A stretch of 64,000 bases of DNA from JAWLHU01 sp041690255 (GCA_041690255.1 JAWLHU010000005.1:310001-374000), one strand, 5' to 3'. Positions 26,189 to 35,937 are shown, counted from the first letter of the stretch. The notes: a model not told the origin generated them from the sequence alone. A program made the numbers and translations.

Positions 26189-28882
26189 GTGGTGGTCCCC
26201 CTGTCCTCGAACCCCATCAACGCCGCATGGTTCGTCGCCACCAAACTCCAGCCACCTCTGCTCCGCAGCGATACCATCCCCCGGCCCCATCTGGAGGAGG
26301 CGCTGGCTCGCTCCGTGAGCGAACTCCCCCTGACCCTTCTCTCGGCACCGGCCGGGTACGGCAAGACCACCCTGCTTGCCACCCTTCCTCGCCTCCTGCC
26401 GGACCGGCCCCTGGCCTGGGTCACCCTGGACGCCGAAGAGAACGACCCCAGCCGCTTCCTGGGCCTGCTGGCCAGTGCCCTGCAGCGGCTTCACCCCGCG
26501 TGCGGCCAGTCGGCCTGGCCGTGGCTGACCGGCGGGGCGGTCGAGGCCACGGCCCTCAAGCGGGGCGTGGCCGCCCTGATCGGCGACATCCTGACCCATC
26601 TGCCCGATCCGGTGATCCTCGTACTGGACGACCTGCACTTCGTGACAGAACCGGCCGTCTACATCGCCCTGGAGTACCTGCTGGATCACCAGCCGCCGCA
26701 GTTGCGCCTCGCTGTGGGCACGCGTTCCGATCCGCCCCTCCGCCTGGCCCGCCTGGCCGCCCGCCGGCAGTTGGGGGAGCTGCGCCGCCCGGACCTGGGC
26801 TTCCGCCCCGAGGAGGCGCAGGCCCTCCTGAACGGGACGCTTGATCTGCGCCTGACAACGGAGGAGGTCGCCGTCCTGCAGGAGCGGACGGAGGGCTGGC
26901 CCGCCGGCCTCTGCCTCCTTGCCGGCCCGCTGGGCCGCCTTGGCCACGACCGCAGCCAGTTCATGGCCGCCCTCAGCCACACGGAGCGATACGCCTTCGA
27001 GTTCCTCGCCGAGGAGGTCCTGCGGGATCTGGAGCCCGACCTGCGCCTCTTCCTCATGCAGACGGCGATCCTCCCGGAGATGACTCCCAGCCTCTGCCAG
27101 GCGGTCACCGGGCGACAGGACGCCGCCGACCTGCTGGAGGCGCTCTATCGGCAGAACCTGACCATTGCCGCGCTGAGCACATCGAACGAGAATGGGGGTG
27201 CTGACGAGCCGGTCTACCGGCACCACGCCCTCTTCGCCCGGCTGCTGACCCGTCAGCTGGAGCGGGAGCGGTCCGGTGAGATCCCAGAGCTGCACCGCCG
27301 GGCGGCCCGCGCCCAGACAACCACCGGACGGGCGATCGGCCATTACCTGACCGCCGGGCTCTGGGCCGAGGCGGCAGCCCTCATGATCCAGGTCGGCCCC
27401 GAGATGCTCCACCGCGGTATGACCGAGAGCCTGCGCACCTGGCACAGCACCATCCCCGATACGGTTCGGGCCGACTTCCCCCGGCTCTCTGCCCTGCTCG
27501 GGCGCTGTGAGATCCACCGGGGTGACTTCGTCGCGGCCGGGGCTCTGCTGCGGCAGGCGCTGGAGCGTGCCGTGGCCGGCGGGGACCGGGAGGGGGAGTG
27601 CGAGGCGCTGATCTCCCTGATCACCGTCAGCTACGCGGTGGATGATCGTACCAGCGCGGCCGGCTACGTGGAGCGGATTCTCGCACTCCCGCTCAACCCC
27701 ATGAGCCAGGTCGCACCGCGGCTGGCCAGTGCCTGGCTCCGGCTGGCGGAGAGCGACTGGGAGGGGATCCGAGCCGACATCGCCGATGGGCTGGGCATCA
27801 TCCATCAGACGGGGAACCGGGTCGCCGATCTGATCGGCACCACCTACCTGAGCGCCCCCCTGTTGGCCGTGCCCGGCTGCCTGGAGCTGGTGGAGCGGTA
27901 CTGTGCCGGGGCGGCTGCGCGATCCCTGCCCGAGACCGCCTGGCGCATGGGTGCCGATGAGCTCTCGGTCTGGCCCCTGCTCTGGCGAGGGCAGATCGAT
28001 GCTGCCCTGCCTCGGGCGGAGTCGGTCGAAGCGCTTCGGCAGAGCCTGGGCGGGCATCCGTACATCGGCGTGGATGTGGCCGTGCAGCTCAACCTGCTCC
28101 ACCTGGCCCGGGGCGACCGGGAGGGTGCGGAGCAGGCGGCGGAGCGCCTGGTCCGGCGGCTGGATGGCGCCGGCGCGAGCAAGTGGATGTTCCACCTGCA
28201 CGCCGCTGCCCGAGCGATGGCCCTGCTGGGGCGCCGGGCTGAGGCGCAGGCGATCGCTCAGCGGCTGGCAGCCCTGCCGGTCGGCATGCCGTTAACGCAG
28301 TACCTGGTCCTGCACCTGACCGGGCTGCTTGCCCTGCTGGAGCAGCGTCCCGCAGAGGCGGCCGACGCCCTCGCTGAGGCGATCGGCCTGGAGGAGCGAC
28401 TGCCGATCGCCCACGTCAGCGGGAGCGCCCGCCTGCTCATGGCCCGGCTGCGGCTGGAGCAGGGGCAGCCGGACCAGGCCCTCGCACTGGCCGAGCCGGT
28501 CCTGGCGGGCTGGCTCGCTGCCAGCCGCCCCGGCTTCGCCCTGATCGATGGCCCCGCCGGCCTGCCGGTGCTCCGGCTGGCGGCGGGGCGGGGGCTGGCC
28601 GGTGTCAATCGGCTGCTCGCCCTCTTCCACCTCCCCGAGGCAGCGTCCGTGCCCGAGGCGCCCCCCAGTGTAGTGGGCGCACGCGAGCCGTTCGACCCGC
28701 TCACCCAGCGGGAGCAGGACGTGCTCAGGCTGATCGTTGCCGGCCGGACCAACCGGCAGATCGGCGAGACGCTCTACATCACCGAGGAGACGGTAAAGAG
28801 CCACGTGGCGCACATCCTGCGCAAGCTCGATGTCACCTCCCGCACCCAGGCGGCCATGCGTGGCCGGGAACTGGGGTTCTAG
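26189..28882 (+). CDS. MalT-like LuxR-family ATP-binding regulator (STAND)
   Basis: About 897 residues. The GTG start at 26189 is the first of two adjacent GTGs and lacks a strong ribosome site, so the exact start is uncertain. It has a STAND NTPase N-terminal half with Walker A (APAGYGKTTLL, about residue 54) and Walker B (VILVLDDLHFV). A TPR-like helical sensor occupies the middle 400 residues. The C-terminal LuxR helix-turn-helix begins at LTQREQDVLRLIVAGRTNRQIG. Such proteins oligomerise on ligand and ATP and then activate transcription. The regulon cannot be inferred here. Confidence 0.9.
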   Translation: MVVPLSSNPINAAWFVATKLQPPLLRSDTIPRPHLEEALARSVSELPLTLLSAPAGYGKTTLLATLPRLLPDRPLAWVTLDAEENDPSRFLGLLASALQRLHPACGQSAWPWLTGGAVEATALKRGVAALIGDILTHLPDPVILVLDDLHFVTEPAVYIALEYLLDHQPPQLRLAVGTRSDPPLRLARLAARRQLGELRRPDLGFRPEEAQALLNGTLDLRLTTEEVAVLQERTEGWPAGLCLLAGPLGRLGHDRSQFMAALSHTERYAFEFLAEEVLRDLEPDLRLFLMQTAILPEMTPSLCQAVTGRQDAADLLEALYRQNLTIAALSTSNENGGADEPVYRHHALFARLLTRQLERERSGEIPELHRRAARAQTTTGRAIGHYLTAGLWAEAAALMIQVGPEMLHRGMTESLRTWHSTIPDTVRADFPRLSALLGRCEIHRGDFVAAGALLRQALERAVAGGDREGECEALISLITVSYAVDDRTSAAGYVERILALPLNPMSQVAPRLASAWLRLAESDWEGIRADIADGLGIIHQTGNRVADLIGTTYLSAPLLAVPGCLELVERYCAGAAARSLPETAWRMGADELSVWPLLWRGQIDAALPRAESVEALRQSLGGHPYIGVDVAVQLNLLHLARGDREGAEQAAERLVRRLDGAGASKWMFHLHAAARAMALLGRRAEAQAIAQRLAALPVGMPLTQYLVLHLTGLLALLEQRPAEAADALAEAIGLEERLPIAHVSGSARLLMARLRLEQGQPDQALALAEPVLAGWLAASRPGFALIDGPAGLPVLRLAAGRGLAGVNRLLALFHLPEAASVPEAPPSVVGAREPFDPLTQREQDVLRLIVAGRTNRQIGETLYITEETVKSHVAHILRKLDVTSRTQAAMRGRELGF

Positions 28883-29006
28883 GACTAGGCACAGAGGCGC
28901 CAGGGGCGAGCCCACTGCGAATCCGAGCCGTCTAGCGTGGCGGGCAGTAGGGCATGCTAGGAGAGCCGACGGCCAGCCGTTGAGCCAGAACACTGGAGTG
29001 ATCCTT

Positions 29007-29324
29007 ATGCCGGATGGCTACGAAAAAGTCTGCATGATAATCAGCGAAGAAATGGATAAAGCGTGGACGGGCATTCTTCAGAAGCTCGCAACGAAGGATG
29101 TGGAATCGCTCCGCAGGCCAGAATCTACGGTGGCGATCACCGATCCAGACCTCACTGACTTTGTCGAGAAACTGAGTGCCGCCCGTCTGTCGGTGGACTT
29201 CATGAACCGAGTCGGAAAGGCTCATTCCGGGGCCCTGTTCAACGCTCATTCCGTCCAGCCACTGGCTCCCGAGAGGGGAGAGGTCAGAGTAGGCATTCAA
29301 ATCGGCATCGAAGCTCGGTGGTAA
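29007..29324 (+). CDS. Small protein of unknown function
   Basis: 105 residues from ATG 29007, after GGAGTGAT. It is not recognised, is soluble, and is predicted helical in the first half (YEKVCMIISEEMDKAW). Codon use and GC are lower than in neighbours, which suggests transfer. A hairpin follows its stop. A longer frame upstream is open but has no ribosome site and shows no coding character. Confidence 0.5.
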   Translation: MPDGYEKVCMIISEEMDKAWTGILQKLATKDVESLRRPESTVAITDPDLTDFVEKLSAARLSVDFMNRVGKAHSGALFNAHSVQPLAPERGEVRVGIQIGIEARW

Positions 29325-29328
29325 GGGA

Positions 29329-29354
29329 GGAGGCTGCACCCTGGTGCAGCCTCC
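29329..29354 (+). terminator. Hairpin after the small unknown gene
   Basis: GGAGGCTGCACC pairs with GGTGCAGCCTCC with only two bases between, so the top pairs must open to make a loop. It is followed by CCTGCTATTTC with a weak T-run. Confidence 0.5.
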
Positions 29355-29358
29355 CCTG

Positions 29359-29938
29359 CTATTTCGTGGTGGCGTAGGCCTTGGCGGCCGGATCAACCCC
29401 CAGGCGGCTCCCCCTCAGCCAGATCCGCAGGTTCATGATCAGCGCAAGGGGCCGGTAGAGCAGCCGCGGGATCCGGACCATGAGCCGCTCCTGCGCCTCA
29501 GCCGGGACCGGCCGCCCGGCGATCCACTCCCCGAGCGCCATCGACAGGGCCCCCATGATCCGCCGCCCCTGCCGACCAAACCGCTCCAACGGGGCTCCAT
29601 CGATCATCACTCCGAAGCCGTAGCCCAGTCCGCCCAGCCACTCCATGGCCATACTCCGTCCAGCCCTCCCGGTGGATCTGCTCGAAGAGCCAGGCCTTGG
29701 TGCCCGGTATCGTATCGAAGTATAGCGGGGAGACCAGCCCGATCAGATCGGCCTCAGCCATCCGCACCCGGAGGGACGCCAGGCTCTGCCGGCCATCGAA
29801 GCAGGCGTAGATCTGGGCTGTCTCGGTCTGCCATCCGGCCTCCTCGGCCAGCGCCTCCAGGGTACGGGCGAAGCTGTAGCTCGTCCCCTTCTTGCGGGGG
29901 CTGCCGATCAGCAGGAGCATTCGCATCGGCGCTACCAT
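29359..29938 (-). pseudogene. Flavodoxin-like NADPH-dependent FMN reductase, disrupted
   Basis: The N-terminal half starts at ATG 29938 with MLLLIGSPRKKGTSYSFARTLEALA (the flavodoxin-fold FMN loop, GSPRKKGTSY) and runs to about EQIHREG near 29660. The C-terminal half continues in another frame (MEWLGGLGYGFGVMIDGAPL) to 29359. Compared with this family, the central segment of about 40-50 residues that normally joins the halves is missing, so a deletion with frameshift is inferred. The upstream fragment overlaps its start (ATGGTAG). Confidence 0.7.
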
Positions 29939-30057
29939 GCGGTCACCTCCTCCAGCAGGCCATCGAGCCGGGCTGCCGGATTGTCACCTCGCCACAGCAC
30001 CACGGTTTCCCCATGCTCCCCGATCAGGTTGGCGGTGTTGCGGTGCGCCCGGCGTCC
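29932..30057 (-). pseudogene. Possible C-terminal remnant of an unidentified gene
   Basis: On the minus strand a frame reading RRAHRNTANLIGEHG and ending LDGLLEEVTAW stops at TAG 29932, overlapping the start of the disrupted flavodoxin-like gene. It has coding-like composition but no start. Upstream the frame runs into a G/C-rich inverted-repeat segment (30060-30120), so it looks like the tail of a gene whose front was lost. Confidence 0.35.
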
Positions 30058-30162
30058 CTCGAAGGGGGGAGAGAGGATATCCCCCGCCCATCTCCCTCCT
30101 TCGGGGGAAGCGCGCCCCCCTTCTGCCCTGGTAGGATCGGGATCAGTGAAGGAGGTATGGGC

Positions 30163-30549
30163 ATGGAGAGTGTGGAGCCGTTGGCCGGCCTGAGTGCCGG
30201 GGTGGCCGTGTTGAGTCTGGCCGGATATGCCCTGCCCGTGCGCTTCCGGGTTCGGGATCGCGTGGTCGAGTGTCTGGTTCCGACCTGGAGCGGCGTCGGT
30301 GATCTGCTGACCGAGGCGGATCAGGCGCTGCTGGTCCAGGTCGAAGAGGGGGGCGCAGCCCTGCGGTGGCTCCTGGTTCGCGGGCCGGCCAGCCTCGTGA
30401 CCGACCCGGATTGGGATGGCCTCCTGCCCCGGAGTATCGGTCAGATCGCCCCCGAGGATCTATACCAACTCCTGCGGATCAGGCCCAAGCGGATCGAGCG
30501 GGTCGATGAAGCCCGTGGCTGGGGCTACCGCGAGACGTTGGACCTTTAG
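30163..30549 (+). CDS. Pyridoxamine-phosphate-oxidase-like split-barrel protein
   Basis: 128 residues from ATG 30163, 7 bases after AAGGAGG; the ATG at 30157 is too close to it. Beta-rich sequence with the C-terminal pattern of small FMN-binding split-barrel proteins (RIRPKRIERVDEARGWGYRE). These bind FMN or F420 or a haem relative. The small size fits. The call is by pattern only, and the cofactor is not known. Confidence 0.55.
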   Translation: MESVEPLAGLSAGVAVLSLAGYALPVRFRVRDRVVECLVPTWSGVGDLLTEADQALLVQVEEGGAALRWLLVRGPASLVTDPDWDGLLPRSIGQIAPEDLYQLLRIRPKRIERVDEARGWGYRETLDL

Positions 30550-30568
30550 TTGAAGGAGTGACCGCAAC

Positions 30569-31384
30569 ATGACCTTGCAGGCTCGTCGCCCTACGACGGC
30601 GACCGTTCTCTCCGTAATTGTCCTGTTCCTGGCTCTGATCGCCTGCCTGGGCGACCTCTTCCTGCCCGGCCTTCTGCGGGGCAACGAATGGACCCTGAAC
30701 GCCATTCGCGGGCAGGATCTCTACACCCTGGTGGTCGCCCTGCCAGCCCTGGCGGTGACGCTGATCCCCTTCTGGCGGGGGTCGCACCGGGCCGCCCTGG
30801 TCCTGACGGGCATCCTGGGCTACATCTTCTACACCTACGTGGGAGGCTCGTTCGCCTTCATCTTCAACGAGTTCTTCCTGATCTACGTGGCCCTCTTCGC
30901 CCTTTCGGCGGCCGCCATGGTGGCGGTCGTCAACAGCCTGGACCTGGCCTCCCTGCCGGTCCGGTTCGGCCCGGGCACCCCGCGGCGGGCTGTGGCGGTC
31001 TTCCTGATCAGCATCGGGCTGATGCTCGCCCTCGTCGAGATCGGTCAGATCATCCCCTTCATCACCGATGGAACGCTGCCACTCGCCATGGAGCTCTCCG
31101 GGGGTTCGACCTTCTTCGTCTACGCCATGGACCTGGGTGTGATTGCACCGCTCACCATTCTGGCGGGGGTCTGGCTCTGGCAGCGGCGCCCCTGGGGTTA
31201 CCTGCTCAGCGGGATGATGCTGATCAAGGCGGCGACCATGGGGCTGGCCCTGGTCGCGGCCAACCTGTACACCTACCTGGTGGGCGGCACCCCGGACTCG
31301 ATCGGTCTGAACATCGGGTACGCCTTCATTGGCCTGGGCGGCCTTGCCTTCGCCATCTGGCTCTTCCGCCACTGTCGGCTATAA
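30569..31384 (+). CDS. Multi-pass membrane protein of unknown function
   Basis: 271 residues with about eight hydrophobic helices spread along its length. The N-terminus is short and basic (MTLQARRPT). No transporter motif is seen. It is preceded by GAAGGAGTG and followed 22 bases later by another small membrane protein. The two and the preceding split-barrel gene may form one transcription unit. Confidence 0.7.
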   Translation: MTLQARRPTTATVLSVIVLFLALIACLGDLFLPGLLRGNEWTLNAIRGQDLYTLVVALPALAVTLIPFWRGSHRAALVLTGILGYIFYTYVGGSFAFIFNEFFLIYVALFALSAAAMVAVVNSLDLASLPVRFGPGTPRRAVAVFLISIGLMLALVEIGQIIPFITDGTLPLAMELSGGSTFFVYAMDLGVIAPLTILAGVWLWQRRPWGYLLSGMMLIKAATMGLALVAANLYTYLVGGTPDSIGLNIGYAFIGLGGLAFAIWLFRHCRL

Positions 31385-31406
31385 GATTCTCAGGGAGGTA
31401 CTCGTT

Positions 31407-31799
31407 ATGAAAGCGCTGCTCTATGGAACCCTGATCGTGACCGTGCTGCATGGGTTGATCCACCTCATGGGCCTCGTCGCCTACTGGCCCCTCGGCACCG
31501 TGGCGGAGCTGCCCTACAAGACCACCGTCCTTGGCGGACAGTGGGATTTGGGGCGCACGGGCATGCGGCTCTTCGGGGTGCTCTGGCTGATCGCTGCCGT
31601 CGGCTTCCTGCTGGCCGCTGCGGGGCTGCTCTTCCACCAGGCCTGGTGGCGCCCAGTTATGCTGGCCACGATCGGCCTATCCACGCTGTTGATCGCCCTG
31701 GACTGGGCACCGGCCTTCCGCGGGACGATCGCCAACCTGCTCCTGCTCGCCGTGCTGGCCCTGGTCACCTGGCTCCCCGGCCTGTCCGAGCTGCGCTAG
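31407..31799 (+). CDS. Small four-helix membrane protein of unknown function
   Basis: 130 residues from ATG 31407 behind GGGAGG. Four membrane segments, with an early His pair (VLHGLIHLMG) in the first helix and a WDxGRTG loop between helices 1 and 2. Not assigned to a family with confidence. It probably functions with the larger membrane protein just upstream. Confidence 0.7.
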   Translation: MKALLYGTLIVTVLHGLIHLMGLVAYWPLGTVAELPYKTTVLGGQWDLGRTGMRLFGVLWLIAAVGFLLAAAGLLFHQAWWRPVMLATIGLSTLLIALDWAPAFRGTIANLLLLAVLALVTWLPGLSELR

Positions 31800-31850
31800 C
31801 GGTCTACTCGTCCCCGGCGCCGAGTAAAGTAGGTGCCGAGGTGAAGACGC

Positions 31851-34685
31851 ATGGCACAACCGTGGCACCAGATGGACCCAGAGGAGGTCCTCTCCGCCCT
31901 TGCCACCGACCCAGCGACCGGCCTGACGTCGAACGAGTGCCGGAAGCGGCTGGAGGAGGTTGGCCCCAACCTGCTGGCCGCCGCCCCCAGGGCGCCCTGG
32001 TGGCGGATGCTCCTCGCCCAGTTTCGGGACTTCATGGTGATCGTCCTGCTCGTGGCCACGGGGATCTCCTATGGCATGGGTGAGACCGCCGATGCGATCA
32101 CGATCGTGGTGATCGTGGTGATCAATGCGGTGCTCGGTTTTGTCCAGGAGTACCGGGCGGAGCGGTCGCTGGAGGCCCTGAAGGAGCTGGCGGCGCCCAC
32201 CGCCCGGGTCCGGCGCGAGGAGCAGGAGATGGCCGTGGCCGCCCGCGACCTGGTTCCCGGCGATATCCTGCTGGTGGAGGCCGGCGACCGGATTCCGGCA
32301 GATGCCCGTATTCTCGAGGCGATGGGACTCGAGGCCGAGGAGTCGGCCCTGACCGGCGAGTCACTGCCTGTCCGGAAGATGGCGCAGTGGCAGGGCGCGG
32401 AAGATGCCGCCCTGGGCGACCGGCGGAACATGCTCTACATGGGGACCACCGCCACCCGAGGCCGGGCCATGGCCGTGGTGGCTGCCACGGGCATGCAGAC
32501 CGAGATGGGCAGGATCGCCGATCTCATGCAGGGTGTGGAGCAGGAGGAGACCCCGCTGCAGCGCCGGCTGGAGCAGCTCGGCAAGTGGCTGGTGATCGCC
32601 TGCCTGATCATCTGCGCGATCGTGGTCGCCGCCGGGCTGCTCCGCGCCGAGAACCTGACGAAGGCGGAGATCACCCAACTCTTCCTGGCCGGCGTCTCCC
32701 TCGCCGTGGCGGCGATTCCGGAGGGGCTTCCCGCTATCGTCACCGTCGCCCTGGCTCTCGGCGTCCAGCGGATGATCAAGCGGAACGCGATCGTCCGGCG
32801 GCTCCAGGCGGTGGAGACCCTGGGTTGCGCCACCGTGATCTGCTCGGATAAGACCGGGACCCTGACCAAGAACGAGATGATGGTCCGCGCCGCATGGGCA
32901 GGCGGCTACCGCTACGAGATCACGGGGGATGGCTACCGCCCCAGCGGCGAGTTCCTGCGTGACGAGACCCCGGTCAGCGCCCTGGAGGAGCCCAGCCTCG
33001 CCCAGGCGCTCAAGTCGGCGGCCCTCTGCTCCAACGCCACCCTGGTCCAGAGCACGGGATCAAGACGGGGCCAGGCCAAGAAGGGGACGAAGGGGAGCTA
33101 CTCCGTCCAGGGCGATCCGACCGAGGGGGCGCTGATCGTGGCGGCCCAGAAGGGCGGTTACCGGCCCGCTCTCTTCGCGCAGCACTACCACCGGCTCTGG
33201 GAGATCCCGTTCGAGTCCGAGCGCCGGCGCATGACCGTTCTGGTGCGTGAGGAGAGCGGCGACGAGGCGCTCCATGTCAAGGGCGCCCCCGATACGATCC
33301 TCGATCTTGCCACAAAGATCCTGATCGACGGCAAAATCGTCGCCATGACCGATGAGCTGCGCCAGGCGATCCTGCGCGAGAACGAGCAGATGGCCGATCA
33401 GGCGCTGCGTGTGCTGGCGGTCGCCTACCGGTCCCTTGCCAAACAGATCGACGCGGGTGACCTCGGCGATCTGACAACCGATCAGGCCGCCGCCCATCTG
33501 GAGCGCGATCTGGTCTTCGTCGGTCTCTTCGGTATGATCGACCCACCCCGACCCGAGGTGAAGAAGGCGGTCCAGGCCGCCAATCGGGCCGGCATTCGGA
33601 CCGTCATGATCACAGGCGATCATCCCGCCACGGCCCTGGCCGTTGCCCGGGAGCTTTCGATTGTGGATGATGCTTCCGCGGCGATTACCGGCCACGAGCT
33701 CGACGCCATGAGCCAGGCGGAGCTGACCGAGGCGGTCCAGCGCTGCCAGGTCTTCGCCCGGGTCTCGCCGCAGCACAAGCTCCAGATTGTGCGGGCATTC
33801 AAGTCGCTCGGCGAGGTCGTCGCCATGACCGGCGACGGCGTGAACGATGCGCCGGCGGTCAAGGAGGCCGACATCGGCGTCACCATGGGGCAGACGGGCA
33901 CCGATGTGACCAAGGAGGCATCGGCCATGATCCTCGCCGACGACAACTACGCCACCATCGTGGCGGCGGTGGAGGAGGGGCGGGGAATCTATGACAACAT
34001 CCGCAAATTTATCCGTTACCTGCTCTCCTGCAACACCGGCGAGGTGCTGACCATGTTCTTCGCCGCTGTCATGCGGCTGCCGCTGCCCCTGCTGCCGATT
34101 CAGATCCTCTTTGTCAACCTCGTGACCGACGGCCTGCCCGCCATGGCGCTCGGCGTTGATCCGCTCGATCCGGACGTCATGAACCGGCCACCCCGCCGGT
34201 CCGATGAGGGCGTCTTCGCCCGCCGGCTCGGCATCAAGATCCTCGGTCGGGGCACCTTAATTGGACTTGGTACGCTGACCGCCTTTCTGATCGGCCTTGT
34301 CACGACCGAGGGCACGCCTGGTCTCAGCCCGATGGCCGACCCACTGGTCCTTGGCCCGGCTCGAACCATGGCCCTCGCCGCCCTGGTCTGCGCTCAGTTG
34401 ATCCACGTCTTTGACTGCCGCTCGGAGCGCCGTTCGATCTTTGAGACCCCGCTGTTTTCGAATCCGTGGCTGGTGGGGGCGGTCGGCTCATCGCTCACCG
34501 CCCTCCTGCTCGCCATATACTGGACGCCCATGGCCACGGTCTTCAATACGGCACCGCTCAATCTGAGCCAGTGGCTGGTCGTCATGGGCCTGGCCAGCCT
34601 CGGCGAGATCGCCGTCGCCGTGCGCCGCGTGCTGCTCTTTGGCCGTCCGATGCGCTTCAGCCGGTCCGCACAGGAGGAAGCATAG
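31851..34685 (+). CDS. Calcium-type cation-transporting P-type ATPase
   Basis: 944 residues of the P2A class (SERCA/PMR1-like). An N-terminal cation ATPase domain precedes the actuator domain with LTGES (about 168-172). Transmembrane segment 4 carries AAIPEGLPA, the phosphorylation motif DKTGTLTKNEM starts near residue 333, and the hinge motif is GDGVNDAPA. Six C-terminal helices follow. It would export Ca2+ (possibly Mn2+) at the cost of ATP. It starts behind GAGGTGA, and transcription ends at the hairpin at 34729. Confidence 0.93.
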   Translation: MAQPWHQMDPEEVLSALATDPATGLTSNECRKRLEEVGPNLLAAAPRAPWWRMLLAQFRDFMVIVLLVATGISYGMGETADAITIVVIVVINAVLGFVQEYRAERSLEALKELAAPTARVRREEQEMAVAARDLVPGDILLVEAGDRIPADARILEAMGLEAEESALTGESLPVRKMAQWQGAEDAALGDRRNMLYMGTTATRGRAMAVVAATGMQTEMGRIADLMQGVEQEETPLQRRLEQLGKWLVIACLIICAIVVAAGLLRAENLTKAEITQLFLAGVSLAVAAIPEGLPAIVTVALALGVQRMIKRNAIVRRLQAVETLGCATVICSDKTGTLTKNEMMVRAAWAGGYRYEITGDGYRPSGEFLRDETPVSALEEPSLAQALKSAALCSNATLVQSTGSRRGQAKKGTKGSYSVQGDPTEGALIVAAQKGGYRPALFAQHYHRLWEIPFESERRRMTVLVREESGDEALHVKGAPDTILDLATKILIDGKIVAMTDELRQAILRENEQMADQALRVLAVAYRSLAKQIDAGDLGDLTTDQAAAHLERDLVFVGLFGMIDPPRPEVKKAVQAANRAGIRTVMITGDHPATALAVARELSIVDDASAAITGHELDAMSQAELTEAVQRCQVFARVSPQHKLQIVRAFKSLGEVVAMTGDGVNDAPAVKEADIGVTMGQTGTDVTKEASAMILADDNYATIVAAVEEGRGIYDNIRKFIRYLLSCNTGEVLTMFFAAVMRLPLPLLPIQILFVNLVTDGLPAMALGVDPLDPDVMNRPPRRSDEGVFARRLGIKILGRGTLIGLGTLTAFLIGLVTTEGTPGLSPMADPLVLGPARTMALAALVCAQLIHVFDCRSERRSIFETPLFSNPWLVGAVGSSLTALLLAIYWTPMATVFNTAPLNLSQWLVVMGLASLGEIAVAVRRVLLFGRPMRFSRSAQEEA

Positions 34686-34728
34686 CGTCAACCGAATCCG
34701 GTCAACCTATCCGTAGGGTTGCGCTCGT

Positions 34729-34762
34729 GACGGTGCGGGGGAACTCGCACCGTCTATTCTTC
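34729..34762 (+). terminator. Terminator after the P-type ATPase
   Basis: A 9-bp stem (GACGGTGCG / CGCACCGTC) with an 8-base loop, followed by TATTCTTCT. Confidence 0.7.
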
Positions 34763-34782
34763 TACGGAAGGGAGACCTCGCC

Positions 34783-35931
34783 ATGATGCGCATGTCCCTC
34801 AAGTGGATCAGCCTCACTGCGGCCAGCGCACTCCTGATGGCCGGCTGCGCTGCCGGCCCCAACCGGACTCCGGACCGGAACCTGAACCAGTCCAACCTGA
34901 TGGGGAACAACGTCAGCACTACCACCGGCGACGCCGATGCCTGCGCCGCCGCCCTCGGTAACACGGTGGCCCCGGGCGGAGCCTTCGATCTGCCCGGCGG
35001 GGACCGGCTGCCCGATAACGGCGTCGGGGCGAACCGTACCGGCGTCGGGGCGAACCGTACCGGCATCGGGGCGAACCGTACCGGCATCGGGGCGGACCGT
35101 ACCGGCATCGGGGCGAACCGTACCGGTGTCGGGGGGAACAGGGCCGGTCTCTTCGGGGGGAATGGAGGCGGCGGTGAGATCACCGCCAACGGTCTCCTGA
35201 TCGGCAACGTGGCGCTGGTCGCCCTGCCCACCATGGATCAGATGCCCACCAACACTAATGTGGGGGCCCCTGGCACCGCCACCGCCAACAACGTCGGGGT
35301 GGGTACCAAGGGGACACCCGCCACCGGCATCGCTGCCCCTGGCACTCCAGCCGCTGGTACTGCCGCCCCGCCCAACCCGATCGCGACCGCACCGGCTGGC
35401 CCGGGTAACAACGCGGCCGCCGGTGCACCAGGCGGGGTAATGGGCACCCGGACAAACGCCGCCACCACGCCGGGAGCTGGAGCCCCTGGTGGCGCCGCCA
35501 CGGGCGGAGCGGGCACAGCCGGCATGACTGGCGGGGCTAACGCCACCGGTGACGCCGACGCCATCGAGCGGATCAAAATGGCCTGTGACAAGGTGGCCGA
35601 CGTCCGGGTCGTCAACAGCGCCGCCGACCGGGCGCGCCTGGCAGAGATCACCGATGCGATCCGGGAGGGCCGGCCGGTGACCGAGTTCATGACCGATCTC
35701 TCCCGCCTGGTGCAGGCCGCGACCTCGGCCGGTGGCGGGCGGAACGCGAATCGGGGCCCCGCCGGTGCCGCTCCCCCCGCTACCCCGGCACCAGCCACCC
35801 CGATCACACCCGTCGCCCCGGACGGGACGCCGCCTGGCGCCCTGCCCGGCGCGGGCGGTGCCACTCCGGGTACCCCGGGAACCACGGGTACGGGAGGCCC
35901 CGCCGCCGGAGCACCTGGCGTGGGCCGGTAG
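34783..35931 (+). CDS. Repeat-rich lipoprotein with a YhcN/YlaJ-like segment
   Basis: 382 residues. The signal peptide ends in a lipobox (LLMAGC). After residue 78 come six 7-residue repeats of the type GVGANRT, then a Gly/Ala/Pro-rich low-complexity region, a short segment (GDADAIERIKMACDKVADVRVVNSAADRA) reminiscent of sporulation lipoproteins YhcN/YlaJ, and a Pro/Gly tail. The YhcN/YlaJ link is only a resemblance. It is likely surface-exposed, and the spacer regions may reach through the wall or coat. Confidence 0.6.
   Translation: MMRMSLKWISLTAASALLMAGCAAGPNRTPDRNLNQSNLMGNNVSTTTGDADACAAALGNTVAPGGAFDLPGGDRLPDNGVGANRTGVGANRTGIGANRTGIGADRTGIGANRTGVGGNRAGLFGGNGGGGEITANGLLIGNVALVALPTMDQMPTNTNVGAPGTATANNVGVGTKGTPATGIAAPGTPAAGTAAPPNPIATAPAGPGNNAAAGAPGGVMGTRTNAATTPGAGAPGGAATGGAGTAGMTGGANATGDADAIERIKMACDKVADVRVVNSAADRARLAEITDAIREGRPVTEFMTDLSRLVQAATSAGGGRNANRGPAGAAPPATPAPATPITPVAPDGTPPGALPGAGGATPGTPGTTGTGGPAAGAPGVGR
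35020..35145 (+). repeat. Six tandem 21-bp units inside the lipoprotein gene
   Basis: The unit is GGCGTCGGGGCGAACCGTACC, with the first two copies identical, the next three carrying GGCATCG, and the last degenerate. Each unit encodes seven residues, so copy number can change without breaking the frame. A slippage-prone length polymorphism is likely between strains. Confidence 0.9.
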
Positions 35932-35937
35932 GAGCGA

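Noticed and set aside
26099..28201. 700-codon minus-strand open frame opposite the MalT-like gene
   Set aside because: Antisense GC shadow. The plus frame has Walker and LuxR motifs.
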